Assembly: GCA_009782515.1 (NCBI GenBank) | Contig: WRIY01000029.1 | Span: 1-33,736, forward strand | Direction of reading: 5' to 3' | Length of the DNA stretch: 33,736 nucleotides | Source: Eubacteriaceae bacterium | GTDB taxonomy: Bacteria; Bacillota; Clostridia; Eubacteriales; Anaerofustaceae | Shown: positions 22,701-30,136 of the stretch, piece after piece | How the letters are laid out: every line of letters begins with the position of its first letter | How positions within the stretch are numbered: the stretch's first letter is position 1 | Translations under genes and position numbers: made by a program | Notes under the pieces: generated by a model | Told to the model about the DNA's origin: nothing | Seen by the model: the letters and a program-made list of their open reading frames with translations, nothing else | Databases searched by the model: none

Positions 22701-24554
22701 ATGGCAGAAAGAATAAAAGCAGTTATCTTCGATTGGGCAGGCACCACTATTGACTATGGCTGTTTTGCACCAATAAAAGGGTTTATTGAAGGGTTTAAAA
22801 GCATTGGCATTGGCATTACAGACGAAATGGCCCGCGAGCCAATGGGCCTTTCAAAGCTCGATCATACTCGAGCTATTGCGCGCATGCTGCCAAGCCCTAT
22901 TGCTGAAGAGGAAATCATCGAGGCATACAGAGTTTTTGAGCAAACAATGTTTGAAAGCATAGGCGATTACTGCGATGTTAAGGATTTTGTTGTTGATACA
23001 GTAGACGCCCTTCGGCTGCAAGGCATTAAAATAGGCTCAACTACAGGCTACACGCCGGAGATGATGGATCGCATTTTGCCAAAAGCAGCAAAGCAAGGCT
23101 ACTCCCCTGATTTCTGTGCAGCCCCGCTCAATTCGATAAAGGGCAGGCCATACCCCTACATGGTATGGAACAACCTCATTGCTTTTGAAATAATCGATCC
23201 AAGGGAGGCTGTTAAGGTTGGCGACACTATCGCTGATATAGCGGAAGGAATAAACGCCAATACCTGGACCGTCGGGGTAATTATGGGCTCTTCTGAGCTT
23301 GGCTTATCACGCGATGATGTCGAGCGAATCACGGGCTCAGAGCTCCAAGCGCGCAAGGATACAGTCAGAGCAGCATATTACAAAGCAGGTGCGGACTATA
23401 TAATAGACGACATGAACGAGCTTATTGGCGTACTGGCCGACATTAACCGCAAGCTGGCGCAAAATGCCGATCGCAAGCTGCTAACGCCAGGCCCTTTGAG
23501 CACCAGGCATTCCGTAAAGCATGCAATGCTTACTGACCATTGCACATGGGACGATGAATACAAAGAAATTACAGCCAGCGTGTGCCATGATATTGAGCAA
23601 ATATCAGCCAATAGCGATTACGCTTCAGTTTTGCTGCAAGGCAGCGGCACTTATGCTGTCGAAGCAATGATAAACTGCCTAAACGGCGATGGCGAAAAAG
23701 CTTTGTTTTTAGTAAACGGCGAATATGGAAGGCGCATGCTCGAGATTGCCAAAAGAGCAGGCAAAAACTATGATTGCCTGGAATTTGGCGATACTGAGCC
23801 GATTGCAGTAGGCGCACTTGAGCAAAAGCTTATGCAGGACGAAGGCATAAGCACAGTCATTTTTGTGCATTGCGAAACCACCACCGGAATCATAAACCCC
23901 CTGGAGGATATTGCAAAGCTGGCAAATTTATATGGCAAAAAAGTTTTTATTGACGCTATGTCCAGTTTCGGCGCATACGAAATAGACATGCCTGCGCTCG
24001 GCATCCATGCACTTGCTGCAAGCTCAAATAAGTGCCTGGAGGGCCTTCCCGGCCTGTCATTTGTCCTGGCAAGAAAGGATCTGATAATCCAAAGCCAGGC
24101 ACAAAGCAAATCCCTCAGCCTTGACTTATACAGCCAATATAAGGAGCTATACGAAGGTTCAGGCAAGTTCCGCTTCACTTCGCCTACGAATATACTTCTC
24201 GCGCTGCGCCAGGCTCTTGACGAGTACAAAAAGGAAGGCGGCCTGCAAGCCAGAAAGCTGCGCTACATAAATAACCACCGCGTTTTAGTTGACGGGCTCA
24301 AAGAGCTTGGCATTAAGCCTATTATTAGCCCCGAAAACCAGTCATATATAATAACTACATTTGAGCTTGGGGACTTAAGCTTTCCAACACTCTACGAAGC
24401 GCTCAAGCAAAAGGGGTTTATTATATATCCAGGCAAGCTGACCGACATGCCTACATTCAGAATAGGCAATATTGGCGATGTATACCCCTCAGATATGCTT
24501 TCCCTGGTGGCCACTATCAAGGAAAGCATTGCCTTGGCATATGTTAACGCATAG
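22701..24554 (+). CDS. phnXW: Bifunctional phosphonoacetaldehyde hydrolase / 2-aminoethylphosphonate-pyruvate transaminase
   Basis: 617 residues, a fusion of PhnX (about 1-255) and PhnW (about 257-617). PhnX: HAD-fold nucleophile Asp in FDWAGTT (D11) and the Schiff-base Lys in MGLSKLDH (K52, equivalent to Lys53 of the Bacillus cereus enzyme); 'VKVGDTIADI' is the HAD acidic motif. PhnW: class V aminotransferase starting 'LLTPGPLSTRHSVKHAML', pyridoxal-phosphate Lys in SSNKCLEG (K444), and 'VFIDAMSSFGAYEID' holding the cofactor-binding Asp. Together they turn 2-aminoethylphosphonate plus pyruvate into alanine, acetaldehyde and phosphate, possibly with channelling of the reactive aldehyde. GGAGGT is 5 bases before the ATG, which follows the previous stop by 1 base. 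Last gene of the operon. Confidence 0.93.
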   Translation: MAERIKAVIFDWAGTTIDYGCFAPIKGFIEGFKSIGIGITDEMAREPMGLSKLDHTRAIARMLPSPIAEEEIIEAYRVFEQTMFESIGDYCDVKDFVVDTVDALRLQGIKIGSTTGYTPEMMDRILPKAAKQGYSPDFCAAPLNSIKGRPYPYMVWNNLIAFEIIDPREAVKVGDTIADIAEGINANTWTVGVIMGSSELGLSRDDVERITGSELQARKDTVRAAYYKAGADYIIDDMNELIGVLADINRKLAQNADRKLLTPGPLSTRHSVKHAMLTDHCTWDDEYKEITASVCHDIEQISANSDYASVLLQGSGTYAVEAMINCLNGDGEKALFLVNGEYGRRMLEIAKRAGKNYDCLEFGDTEPIAVGALEQKLMQDEGISTVIFVHCETTTGIINPLEDIAKLANLYGKKVFIDAMSSFGAYEIDMPALGIHALAASSNKCLEGLPGLSFVLARKDLIIQSQAQSKSLSLDLYSQYKELYEGSGKFRFTSPTNILLALRQALDEYKKEGGLQARKLRYINNHRVLVDGLKELGIKPIISPENQSYIITTFELGDLSFPTLYEALKQKGFIIYPGKLTDMPTFRIGNIGDVYPSDMLSLVATIKESIALAYVNA

Positions 24555-24625
24555 CCTCATAGCATCTAAAAAGCCCTGATTTGAAATGCCTACCCGAATA
24601 GCATAATCTGCTATCCATCTTCGCT

Positions 24626-24658
24626 CGATGCACAAGCTGCATCGGGCTTTTGTTTTTG
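24626..24658 (+). terminator. Rho-independent terminator of the phosphonate operon
   Basis: A perfect stem CGATGCA (24626-24632) / TGCATCG (24638-24644) with a CAAGC loop is followed by GGGCTTTTGTTTTTG. AAGCCC at 24571-24576 can also pair with GGGCTT, enclosing the hairpin in a larger structure. It lies 71 bases after the phnXW stop. Confidence 0.8.
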
Positions 24659-24706
24659 TAGTATAAAAGCGCATTTTATTACAATTTGCTGCATCGGGTT
24701 AATCTT

Positions 24707-24735
24707 TTGTAATGCGATGTTTATATCGCTATAAT
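24707..24735 (+). promoter_or_regulatory. Promoter-like element directly upstream of a hairpin
   Basis: TTGTAA (24707-24712), a 17-base spacer and a perfect TATAAT (24730-24735) make a plausible sigma-A promoter. Transcription would begin near 24742, inside the left arm of the hairpin at 24740-24770. Confidence 0.45.
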
Positions 24736-24739
24736 CTTT

Positions 24740-24775
24740 GCTTGCCATCATAAGAATGGCAATGGCAAGCTTTTT
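24740..24775 (+). terminator. Strong hairpin with T-tract between phnXW and the kinase-like gene
   Basis: GCTTGCCAT (24740-24748) and ATGGCAAGC (24762-24770) pair perfectly over 9 bp and are followed by TTTTTAGTTT. It is a textbook intrinsic terminator shape but lies about 190 bases after phnXW, which already has its own terminator. It may be a backup, an attenuator, or the end of a very short RNA. Confidence 0.6.
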
Positions 24776-24888
24776 AGTTTAGGCCTTATGGCATCAAGCA
24801 CATAATGCGAGAATTTTCTCCTAATATGGCATATTTAGCACTCATTTGAAGTTTTTACAAAATCACGGGCATGTATTGTTGGCCTTTG

Positions 24889-24897
24889 TGGTATAAT
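24889..24897 (+). promoter_or_regulatory. Extended -10 promoter of the kinase-like gene
   Basis: TGG-TATAAT is a perfect extended -10 (TGnTATAAT). No -35 is found at 17 bases. The element ends 31 bases before the ATG at 24929. The same TTGTGGTATAAT-type core precedes rtcB. Confidence 0.6.
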
Positions 24898-24928
24898 GTA
24901 GTCATCATTTGCCAAACTGGTGGGAAAA

Positions 24929-27076
24929 ATGGAAGTCAGTATACATAATTATGAACCGTTATGGGGCTCATGGAAAATTGGCGATATCATCGGCGAAGGG
25001 CCCTATTCAAAAGTTTACCACGCACACCATGAAGAGCTGGGCTTCAGGTATGAAGCGGCAGTAAAGCATATCTCATTGCCGGTTAGCAGCTATTCCAGCC
25101 AAATGCTGCTTTCAGAAGGCCTAAGTGAGAAAGACATTAAAGCGTTTTATGCAGAGTGCGCACAATCAGTGCTCTACAGCATCCATAAAATGCTGCAGCT
25201 CAAGCGAAGCAAAAACATAGTCTCGATTGAGGATTTTAAAGCTATAGAGCGGACAAGCTCTCTGGGTTTTGATATTCTGGTTCGAATGGAGCTGCTTGAC
25301 AGCCTTGCCCGGCACATCGCCAAAACGAAAATGGGCGCTCGCGAAATTGCAAAAATGGGCCACATGGTAGCCTGTGCAATTGCTGAATGCGAGCTGGTCG
25401 GCATTTCGCATTCAAGCATAACTCCATTTAATATATTTGTCAGCCAAAGTGGCGACTACAAGCTTGGGGATGCTGGAATTTCCAATTCCCTATATAGCGC
25501 CAAAGCGCTATATCCAAGGGAGAGAAGCTATATTTACGCATCTCCGGAACAGCTTAATTCCCAGGACTCAGGCGCAAAAGCTGATGTATATGCATTAGGC
25601 ACTGTTATGTACACCATAATGAATGCCGGAACGCCGCCATTTTTTAGCCCGGGCCAGCAATATTCGCTAAAAGCCAGGCAAAAAGCTGTTGCAATGAAGC
25701 AAAGCGCCCAGCCGGTGCCACTGCTTGGGCAAGCAGATGCAAAGCTATGCGAAATCATTGCCATGGCGCTTGTTCCGAATCCGCAACAAAGGATCACAGC
25801 GCAAACGCTTGCTGAATATCTTGAGCGCTACCTGTCGCCAAGCTACAGCCTGGGCAGCGATAGCCAATTGCAGCAAACTAAAACCAGCGTTATCGAGAGC
25901 ATGGTATTAGTGGACGAGCGCAGCAGCGAGGAAGATTTAAGCTTGCAGGAAGCTATATTTGAAGACATGCTTGCTTTCGCTGAACTGGATGATTTAGCTA
26001 AGCTTGGATACAGCGACAGCCCATATGACACAACGCCGCTTAAAAGCGATCGAAGCTTTTCAATAGCTGAAAAGATTCAAAGCGAGCAGCCTAATAGCCA
26101 GCCGGAAGCAGCCACTGAAGCTGAGGAGCAAAAAGAGGCGGATCACATAAGCTCTGAGAGGTTCGCGGATGAAAGCCCTCAGAGAGAATTCAGCGATAGC
26201 TATTCATATAAAAGCACGAACCCCGGCGCATCTGAAGGCCCTGTTGCCAAAAGCTTTTCGCATACCGCTACTGCCAGCGCATATGAAGAATTAGCGAATG
26301 CGATTGGCACAAAGAGTGCAGAAAGCGACGAAGAAATCATTGAGACTGCCCTAAGCGATGGGGCATTTATAGAAATTAATGCTGAAACTGTGATGAACAC
26401 TCCGGATTTCTCTTCTGAGCTGTCTGCAAAGATCGATGCAGCCTTTGATGATGCTATTGGCATCAGCTTCGAAGAAGACCCTTTTGAGGCTGCTTCTCAG
26501 CGCGCTGCTATCGAGCCTGCTTCGGCTGATCATGAGCAAACAAGCATTGAGAGCCGGCCAAGCAGCAATAAGAAGCTGCTTTCGCGCAGGCAAACAGTTG
26601 CCGAAACAGACAGCCAGCAGCAACAGGCCAATAATCATGATGAAAGCTTTGAGGGCTCTGTGGCTGAAAGCGATATTGAACAGACAGGCTTAATATTAAG
26701 CGACAACCCTTTTAAGGCCTACACAAAAGTTACGGAAAGCCCTAAGCTTGGGCCATGGATTGTTACCGCATATTATTTCCGAAAGCCTATCATAAACTGC
26801 ACCGGAATAAGCCTTGAGCTCACATTGGTGCCGATGCCGAATGGAGAGGCGCCTGAGCGCAAGTCAAAAAGCGCCTATTTTAATGTTTTCATACAAGACG
26901 AAACAGGGCTTTGGCTCAAAATCGGAAAGATTAGAGGGGCGGGCATAGGAAAGACGGTAAGAAAAGAATTCACATTTCGAAAGAAAACGGTATGCGCGTA
27001 TGTGGCAACGCCAACTAACTCTGCTACCGCTGAAACTTACTATTACTTGACAAGCGTTGATCGCGCCATTGTATAG
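24929..27076 (+). CDS. Hanks-type serine/threonine kinase homologue, probable pseudokinase
   Basis: 715 residues from the ATG at 24929 (GGTGGG 5 bases upstream; the in-frame GTG at 24920 is less likely). The N-terminal 300 residues are a protein-kinase fold: glycine loop IGEGPYSKVYHA, ATP-binding Lys in AAVKHI (K46), DFG replaced by DAG but with its Asp kept (D181), and YASPEQL in the APE position followed by 'KADVYALGTVMYTIM'. The catalytic loop, normally HRDxKPxN, reads HSSITPFN (161-168), so the catalytic Asp and Lys are both missing. Residues about 300-600 are a long, acidic, low-complexity linker. The last 110 residues form a beta-rich domain ('LGPWIVTAYYFRKPI...') I do not recognise. 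No membrane segment or PASTA repeat is present. Monocistronic. Confidence 0.8.
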   Translation: MEVSIHNYEPLWGSWKIGDIIGEGPYSKVYHAHHEELGFRYEAAVKHISLPVSSYSSQMLLSEGLSEKDIKAFYAECAQSVLYSIHKMLQLKRSKNIVSIEDFKAIERTSSLGFDILVRMELLDSLARHIAKTKMGAREIAKMGHMVACAIAECELVGISHSSITPFNIFVSQSGDYKLGDAGISNSLYSAKALYPRERSYIYASPEQLNSQDSGAKADVYALGTVMYTIMNAGTPPFFSPGQQYSLKARQKAVAMKQSAQPVPLLGQADAKLCEIIAMALVPNPQQRITAQTLAEYLERYLSPSYSLGSDSQLQQTKTSVIESMVLVDERSSEEDLSLQEAIFEDMLAFAELDDLAKLGYSDSPYDTTPLKSDRSFSIAEKIQSEQPNSQPEAATEAEEQKEADHISSERFADESPQREFSDSYSYKSTNPGASEGPVAKSFSHTATASAYEELANAIGTKSAESDEEIIETALSDGAFIEINAETVMNTPDFSSELSAKIDAAFDDAIGISFEEDPFEAASQRAAIEPASADHEQTSIESRPSSNKKLLSRRQTVAETDSQQQQANNHDESFEGSVAESDIEQTGLILSDNPFKAYTKVTESPKLGPWIVTAYYFRKPIINCTGISLELTLVPMPNGEAPERKSKSAYFNVFIQDETGLWLKIGKIRGAGIGKTVRKEFTFRKKTVCAYVATPTNSATAETYYYLTSVDRAIV

Positions 27077-27113
27077 GGCGCGGCGGGCAAGCTAAGCGCA
27101 CAGCGAAAAGGCA

Positions 27114-27872
27114 TCAGAGAATGCTTTTGATAAATTGCTGTGCCCTTTCATTTTGGGGGTTGTCAAAGAAATCAGCAGGCTTTGCCTGTTCCATAATATA
27201 GCCATCAGCCATAAATACAACCCTGTCCCCGACATCCCTTGCAAACCCCATTTCGTGGGTTACAACAAGCATGGTCATGCCGCTTTCAGCAAGCTTTTTC
27301 ATAACATTGAGAACTTCGCCAACCAATTCAGGGTCAAGAGCGCTTGTTGGCTCGTCAAAAAGCATTATTTTAGGCTTCATAGCAAGCGAACGGGCTATAG
27401 CTACCCTTTGCTGCTGCCCGCCTGAAAGCTTTGAAGGGTACTGGTTAGCTTTTTCTGAAAGGCCAACCTGGTTTAGCAGGCTTTCCGCGAGATCCCTGGC
27501 TTCCTTTTTGTCTTCTTTTTTTACATGCACCGGGGAGAGCATGAGGTTTTCTATTACAGTCAGGTGCGGGAACAGGTTAAAGGCCTGAAAGACCATGCCC
27601 ATTTCAAGCAGCATGCTTTTATATTTGCTTTTATCGACTTTATAAATGGTTTCGTTGTTCTCTCTATGCAAAAAAAGCTCATCGTCTATGTAGATCTTCC
27701 CTTTTGAGATTATCTCAAGCTGGTTTAGCGAACGAAGAAACGTTGACTTCCCGGCGCCGGACGGGCCAATAATGCAGACAACCTCCCCTTGGTCCACTTG
27801 CATTGTGATATCAGCAAGCACCTGGTGATCGCCAAAATTTTTATAAATGCTCTCAGTTCTGATGAGTGACAT
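27114..27872 (-). CDS. Polar amino-acid ABC transporter, ATP-binding protein
   Basis: 252 residues from the ATG at 27872, giving the family start [19 protein letters not shown]; the frame continues to 27917 but that would overlap the upstream permease. Walker [10 protein letters not shown], '[20 protein letters not shown]' Q-loop, signature LSGGQQQR, Walker [20 protein letters not shown] and switch His in [11 protein letters not shown] are those of the GlnQ/HisP group. A small insertion '[19 protein letters not shown]' separates the Walker A region from the Q-loop. It is the third gene of a minus-strand operon (binding protein, permease, ATPase), 16 bases after the permease stop. The ribosome binding site is weak. 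Substrate probably a polar amino acid (inference). Confidence 0.92.
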   Translation of the reverse strand: MSLIRTESIYKNFGDHQVLADITMQVDQGEVVCIIGPSGAGKSTFLRSLNQLEIISKGKIYIDDELFLHRENNETIYKVDKSKYKSMLLEMGMVFQAFNLFPHLTVIENLMLSPVHVKKEDKKEARDLAESLLNQVGLSEKANQYPSKLSGGQQQRVAIARSLAMKPKIMLFDEPTSALDPELVGEVLNVMKKLAESGMTMLVVTHEMGFARDVGDRVVFMADGYIMEQAKPADFFDNPQNERAQQFIKSIL

Positions 27873-27888
27873 AATTATACCAATCCAA

Positions 27889-28827
27889 TTAATAATAAAC
27901 CGAAAAGCGCTCTTCAAGCTTGTTGAACAGATATGTAAAGAAAGCCGTTATTATAAGGTAAATAGCCATTGCAGGCAGGTACACCAGCGCAGTAGCGCTT
28001 GAAGAGGATATAGATCTGGTAACATGCGTTAAGTCTGTAAGGGCTATCATCGACACAAGCGATGCATCTTTTATTACCATGATGAATTCATTTGCTACAG
28101 GGGGAATCAGCCTTCGTATTGCCTGGGGCATTATTATCAGCGACATCGTCTGGGCATATGAATGGCCCAGGGTCTGCGATGCTTCAAATTGGCCCTTGTC
28201 TATTGAAAGGATTGCAGCCCTTATTATCTCTGCACAGTAAGCAGCGGAGTTCATGCCAAAGGCAATGAATGCGGCAAGGAATTTATTGTTTATAGTCAGC
28301 ACCGGCGATATTGTAGGAAGGCCATAATAAACGAAGAACAGCTGCATTAGCAGAGGCGTGCCTCTAAAGAAAAAGATGTATGCTGAACAAGCGGCGCTTA
28401 GAGGCTTAATTGATGAGATTTTGCCAAGCGCTAAAAAAATGCTTCCTACAAGCCCCGCGCTTACTGCGGCCATTGTAAGGGCAATTGTGATCTTCGTTCC
28501 GTTTACTAGCGCAGGCAGCCATAAAATAATGTCTGATAAGTTGCGAAAGGCGCCTTCTTCCGGCAATTCGTACAGCTTGCCCATAAAGCCTATAAAAGTC
28601 ATAGTTCTGCCTGTGCGCAGATTCTTGCCTCTTGCAATGTTGAACGCATAATAGTTTTGTTCAGTGAGGGCATAGCGAGATCCCGCATCTGCTACAAATT
28701 CTTTTGGTATAAGCGAAACGAGCTCTTTGGGATCCGGCCTATTAAATGAAGCAATAAAAATAAAAATACTCGCAGCCAGCAAAGCTGCCATAATAGTTAT
28801 GTTCTTTTTCGTAAAGAGCTTTTTCAT
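27889..28827 (-). CDS. Polar amino-acid ABC transporter permease with N-terminal extension
   Basis: 312 residues, longer than the usual 215-240 of GlnP/HisM permeases. An extra N-terminal helix (about 10-28) is followed by some 70 extracytoplasmic residues (about 30-100) before the transport domain starts at '[20 protein letters not shown]'. The EAA loop '[20 protein letters not shown]' and '[20 protein letters not shown]' are diagnostic for the His/Glu/Gln/Arg permease family. AAGG lies 8 bases before the ATG. A single permease gene implies a homodimeric channel. It is separated from the binding-protein gene by 231 bases rich in hairpins. Confidence 0.9.
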   Translation of the reverse strand: MKKLFTKKNITIMAALLAASIFIFIASFNRPDPKELVSLIPKEFVADAGSRYALTEQNYYAFNIARGKNLRTGRTMTFIGFMGKLYELPEEGAFRNLSDIILWLPALVNGTKITIALTMAAVSAGLVGSIFLALGKISSIKPLSAACSAYIFFFRGTPLLMQLFFVYYGLPTISPVLTINNKFLAAFIAFGMNSAAYCAEIIRAAILSIDKGQFEASQTLGHSYAQTMSLIIMPQAIRRLIPPVANEFIMVIKDASLVSMIALTDLTHVTRSISSSSATALVYLPAMAIYLIITAFFTYLFNKLEERFSVYY

Positions 28828-28920
28828 GTTAATACCTTCTTGCTATTTGCACTCCTTTCGAATATTTTCGGTAATTTGCACGTGCATTGGGCCTATGAAT
28901 AATTTGGCAGCGGCTCTGGA

Positions 28921-29047
28921 GCACAAAGCCGGGATTGCATGCCTGCTTTGTGCAGGCTATAGCGGCAGTTTATAAACTTTAGCCGCCCGCTATAGCTAGC
29001 AGCTTTAAATCAATGCTGGCCCTGTGCAGTTTTAAGCGCAGAGCCAG
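28921..29047 (-). promoter_or_regulatory. Three consecutive hairpins between binding-protein and permease genes
   Basis: GCACAAAGC (28921) pairs with GCTTTGTGC (28945-28953). GCTATAGCGGC (28956-28966) pairs with GCCGCCCGCTATAGC (28982-28996), with a small bulge. CTGGC..CTG..GC (29016) pairs with GC..CAG..GCCAG (ending 29047). None has a good T-tract on the minus strand. They probably partly terminate transcription or protect the upstream mRNA, so that binding protein is made in excess of permease and ATPase. Confidence 0.5.
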
Positions 29048-29058
29048 TATTTGTCCGG

Positions 29059-29901
29059 CTAGAATATCGAATAGCTGGCTTTGATGCTGCCTAAAACTCC
29101 GGATGCTTCAATTTCGTTGATTGCATCATTAAGAGCGTTTACCAGCTCAGTGTTTCCTTTGCGAATAGCAATGCCTATTTCTTCAACAACGGCATCATTG
29201 TCTTCTGATTGTGTCCAGGAAATCTCATACATGCCAGGATCCTGCATGGCGTAGTCAGCAGCAACGATGCTGTCAACTAAAGCTCCATCAACCCTGCCAT
29301 TTTTTAAGTCGTCAAAAACTTGGGTAACTTTTTCATAAGGGTGGACTGTGCATGATACACGCCCTGTGCTTATAAGCTCATCGATGAATATCTCTGATGT
29401 CGTTGAGGCCTGAACAGCAATATTCAGCCCCTCCATTTCATCAATCCCTGTTATGTGGGGCGTTCCAGCCTTAACTGCCAGAGCCTGCCAGTTGTTAACG
29501 TAAGCTCTTGTGAATTCCATTTCCCTGGCCCTGTCAGCAGTTATAGTAACGCATGATATAACAATGTCATACTTGTAGGTGTCAAGGCCCTGGAATATTC
29601 CATCAAATGATGTGTCAAAAAACTCCGGCTCAAGGCCCAGTATTTCTGCAAGCGCCTTTGCCATGTCTACGTCAAAGCCGGTTGGAGTTGAGCCGTCATC
29701 TTCAAAAAACTCCATTGGCGGATAGTCTATTTCAATGCCAATCTTTAATTTGCCCTCTTCAATAAGGTTGAGAGGCCCGCTGACTTTGCTCTCAGATCCA
29801 GTGTTGCTGCTCCCGCCGCCTCCACCGCCTCCGGTGCCGGTGCAGCTGCAAATGGACAGCATTAGCAGCATTGCTAATAAACCGCTAAAAATCTTTCTCA
29901 T
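29059..29901 (-). CDS. Polar amino-acid ABC transporter, substrate-binding lipoprotein
   Basis: 280 residues with a lipoprotein signal ending in ICSC (C20), a Gly-rich flexible linker (seven Gly in a row) and a family-3 solute-binding domain: 'EEGKLKIGIEIDYPPMEFFE', 'GFDVDMAKALAEILGLEPEF', 'FDGIFQGLDTYKYDIVIS' and 'ITADRAREMEFTRAYV' are the classic blocks. The C-terminal helix 'ELVNALNDAINEIEASGVLG' completes the fold. It delivers substrate to the permease encoded downstream. The ATG follows AGAGGAG, a strong ribosome binding site, in keeping with high expression. The ligand is probably a polar or charged amino acid but cannot be specified. Confidence 0.92.
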   Translation of the reverse strand: MRKIFSGLLAMLLMLSICSCTGTGGGGGGGSSNTGSESKVSGPLNLIEEGKLKIGIEIDYPPMEFFEDDGSTPTGFDVDMAKALAEILGLEPEFFDTSFDGIFQGLDTYKYDIVISCVTITADRAREMEFTRAYVNNWQALAVKAGTPHITGIDEMEGLNIAVQASTTSEIFIDELISTGRVSCTVHPYEKVTQVFDDLKNGRVDGALVDSIVAADYAMQDPGMYEISWTQSEDNDAVVEEIGIAIRKGNTELVNALNDAINEIEASGVLGSIKASYSIF

Positions 29902-30097
29902 TTTTTTTCTCCTCTATAAATAAATATTTGGCATACAATGGCACGCAAAAAAGCGCTTCCACAGTGCCAACTTGCCTATAATAGATTACACTAAAATAAA
30001 CGCTAGGTCTACAATATTAGCAAAATACTCATGCAAGTTGCATGCATATTGAGTTTTTTTGTATATCTATGCATTTCTCCCATCTTTCGTACTATTG

Positions 30098-30106
30098 TGG
30101 TATAAT
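30098..30106 (+). promoter_or_regulatory. Extended -10 promoter of rtcB
   Basis: TGG-TATAAT, a perfect extended -10, lies 30 bases before the rtcB ATG in the context TATTGTGGTATAAT. No consensus -35 is visible. The match with the kinase-like gene's promoter suggests a shared housekeeping promoter type. Confidence 0.6.
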
Positions 30107-30136
30107 TATAGAATTCTAAAAATTACTGGAGGCAGT

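Larger units (their letters stand above)
24659..24928. other. Intergenic region upstream of the kinase-like gene
   Basis: About 270 AT-rich bases holding two separate promoters and a hairpin with a T-tract, annotated individually. No open reading frame with a ribosome binding site is seen before the kinase-like gene. Confidence 0.5.

Noticed and set aside
27874..27882. TGG-TATAAT on the minus strand directly before the amino-acid transporter ATPase start
   Set aside because: It ends 2 bases from the ATG, leaving no room for a leader or ribosome binding site; likely chance in AT-rich sequence.
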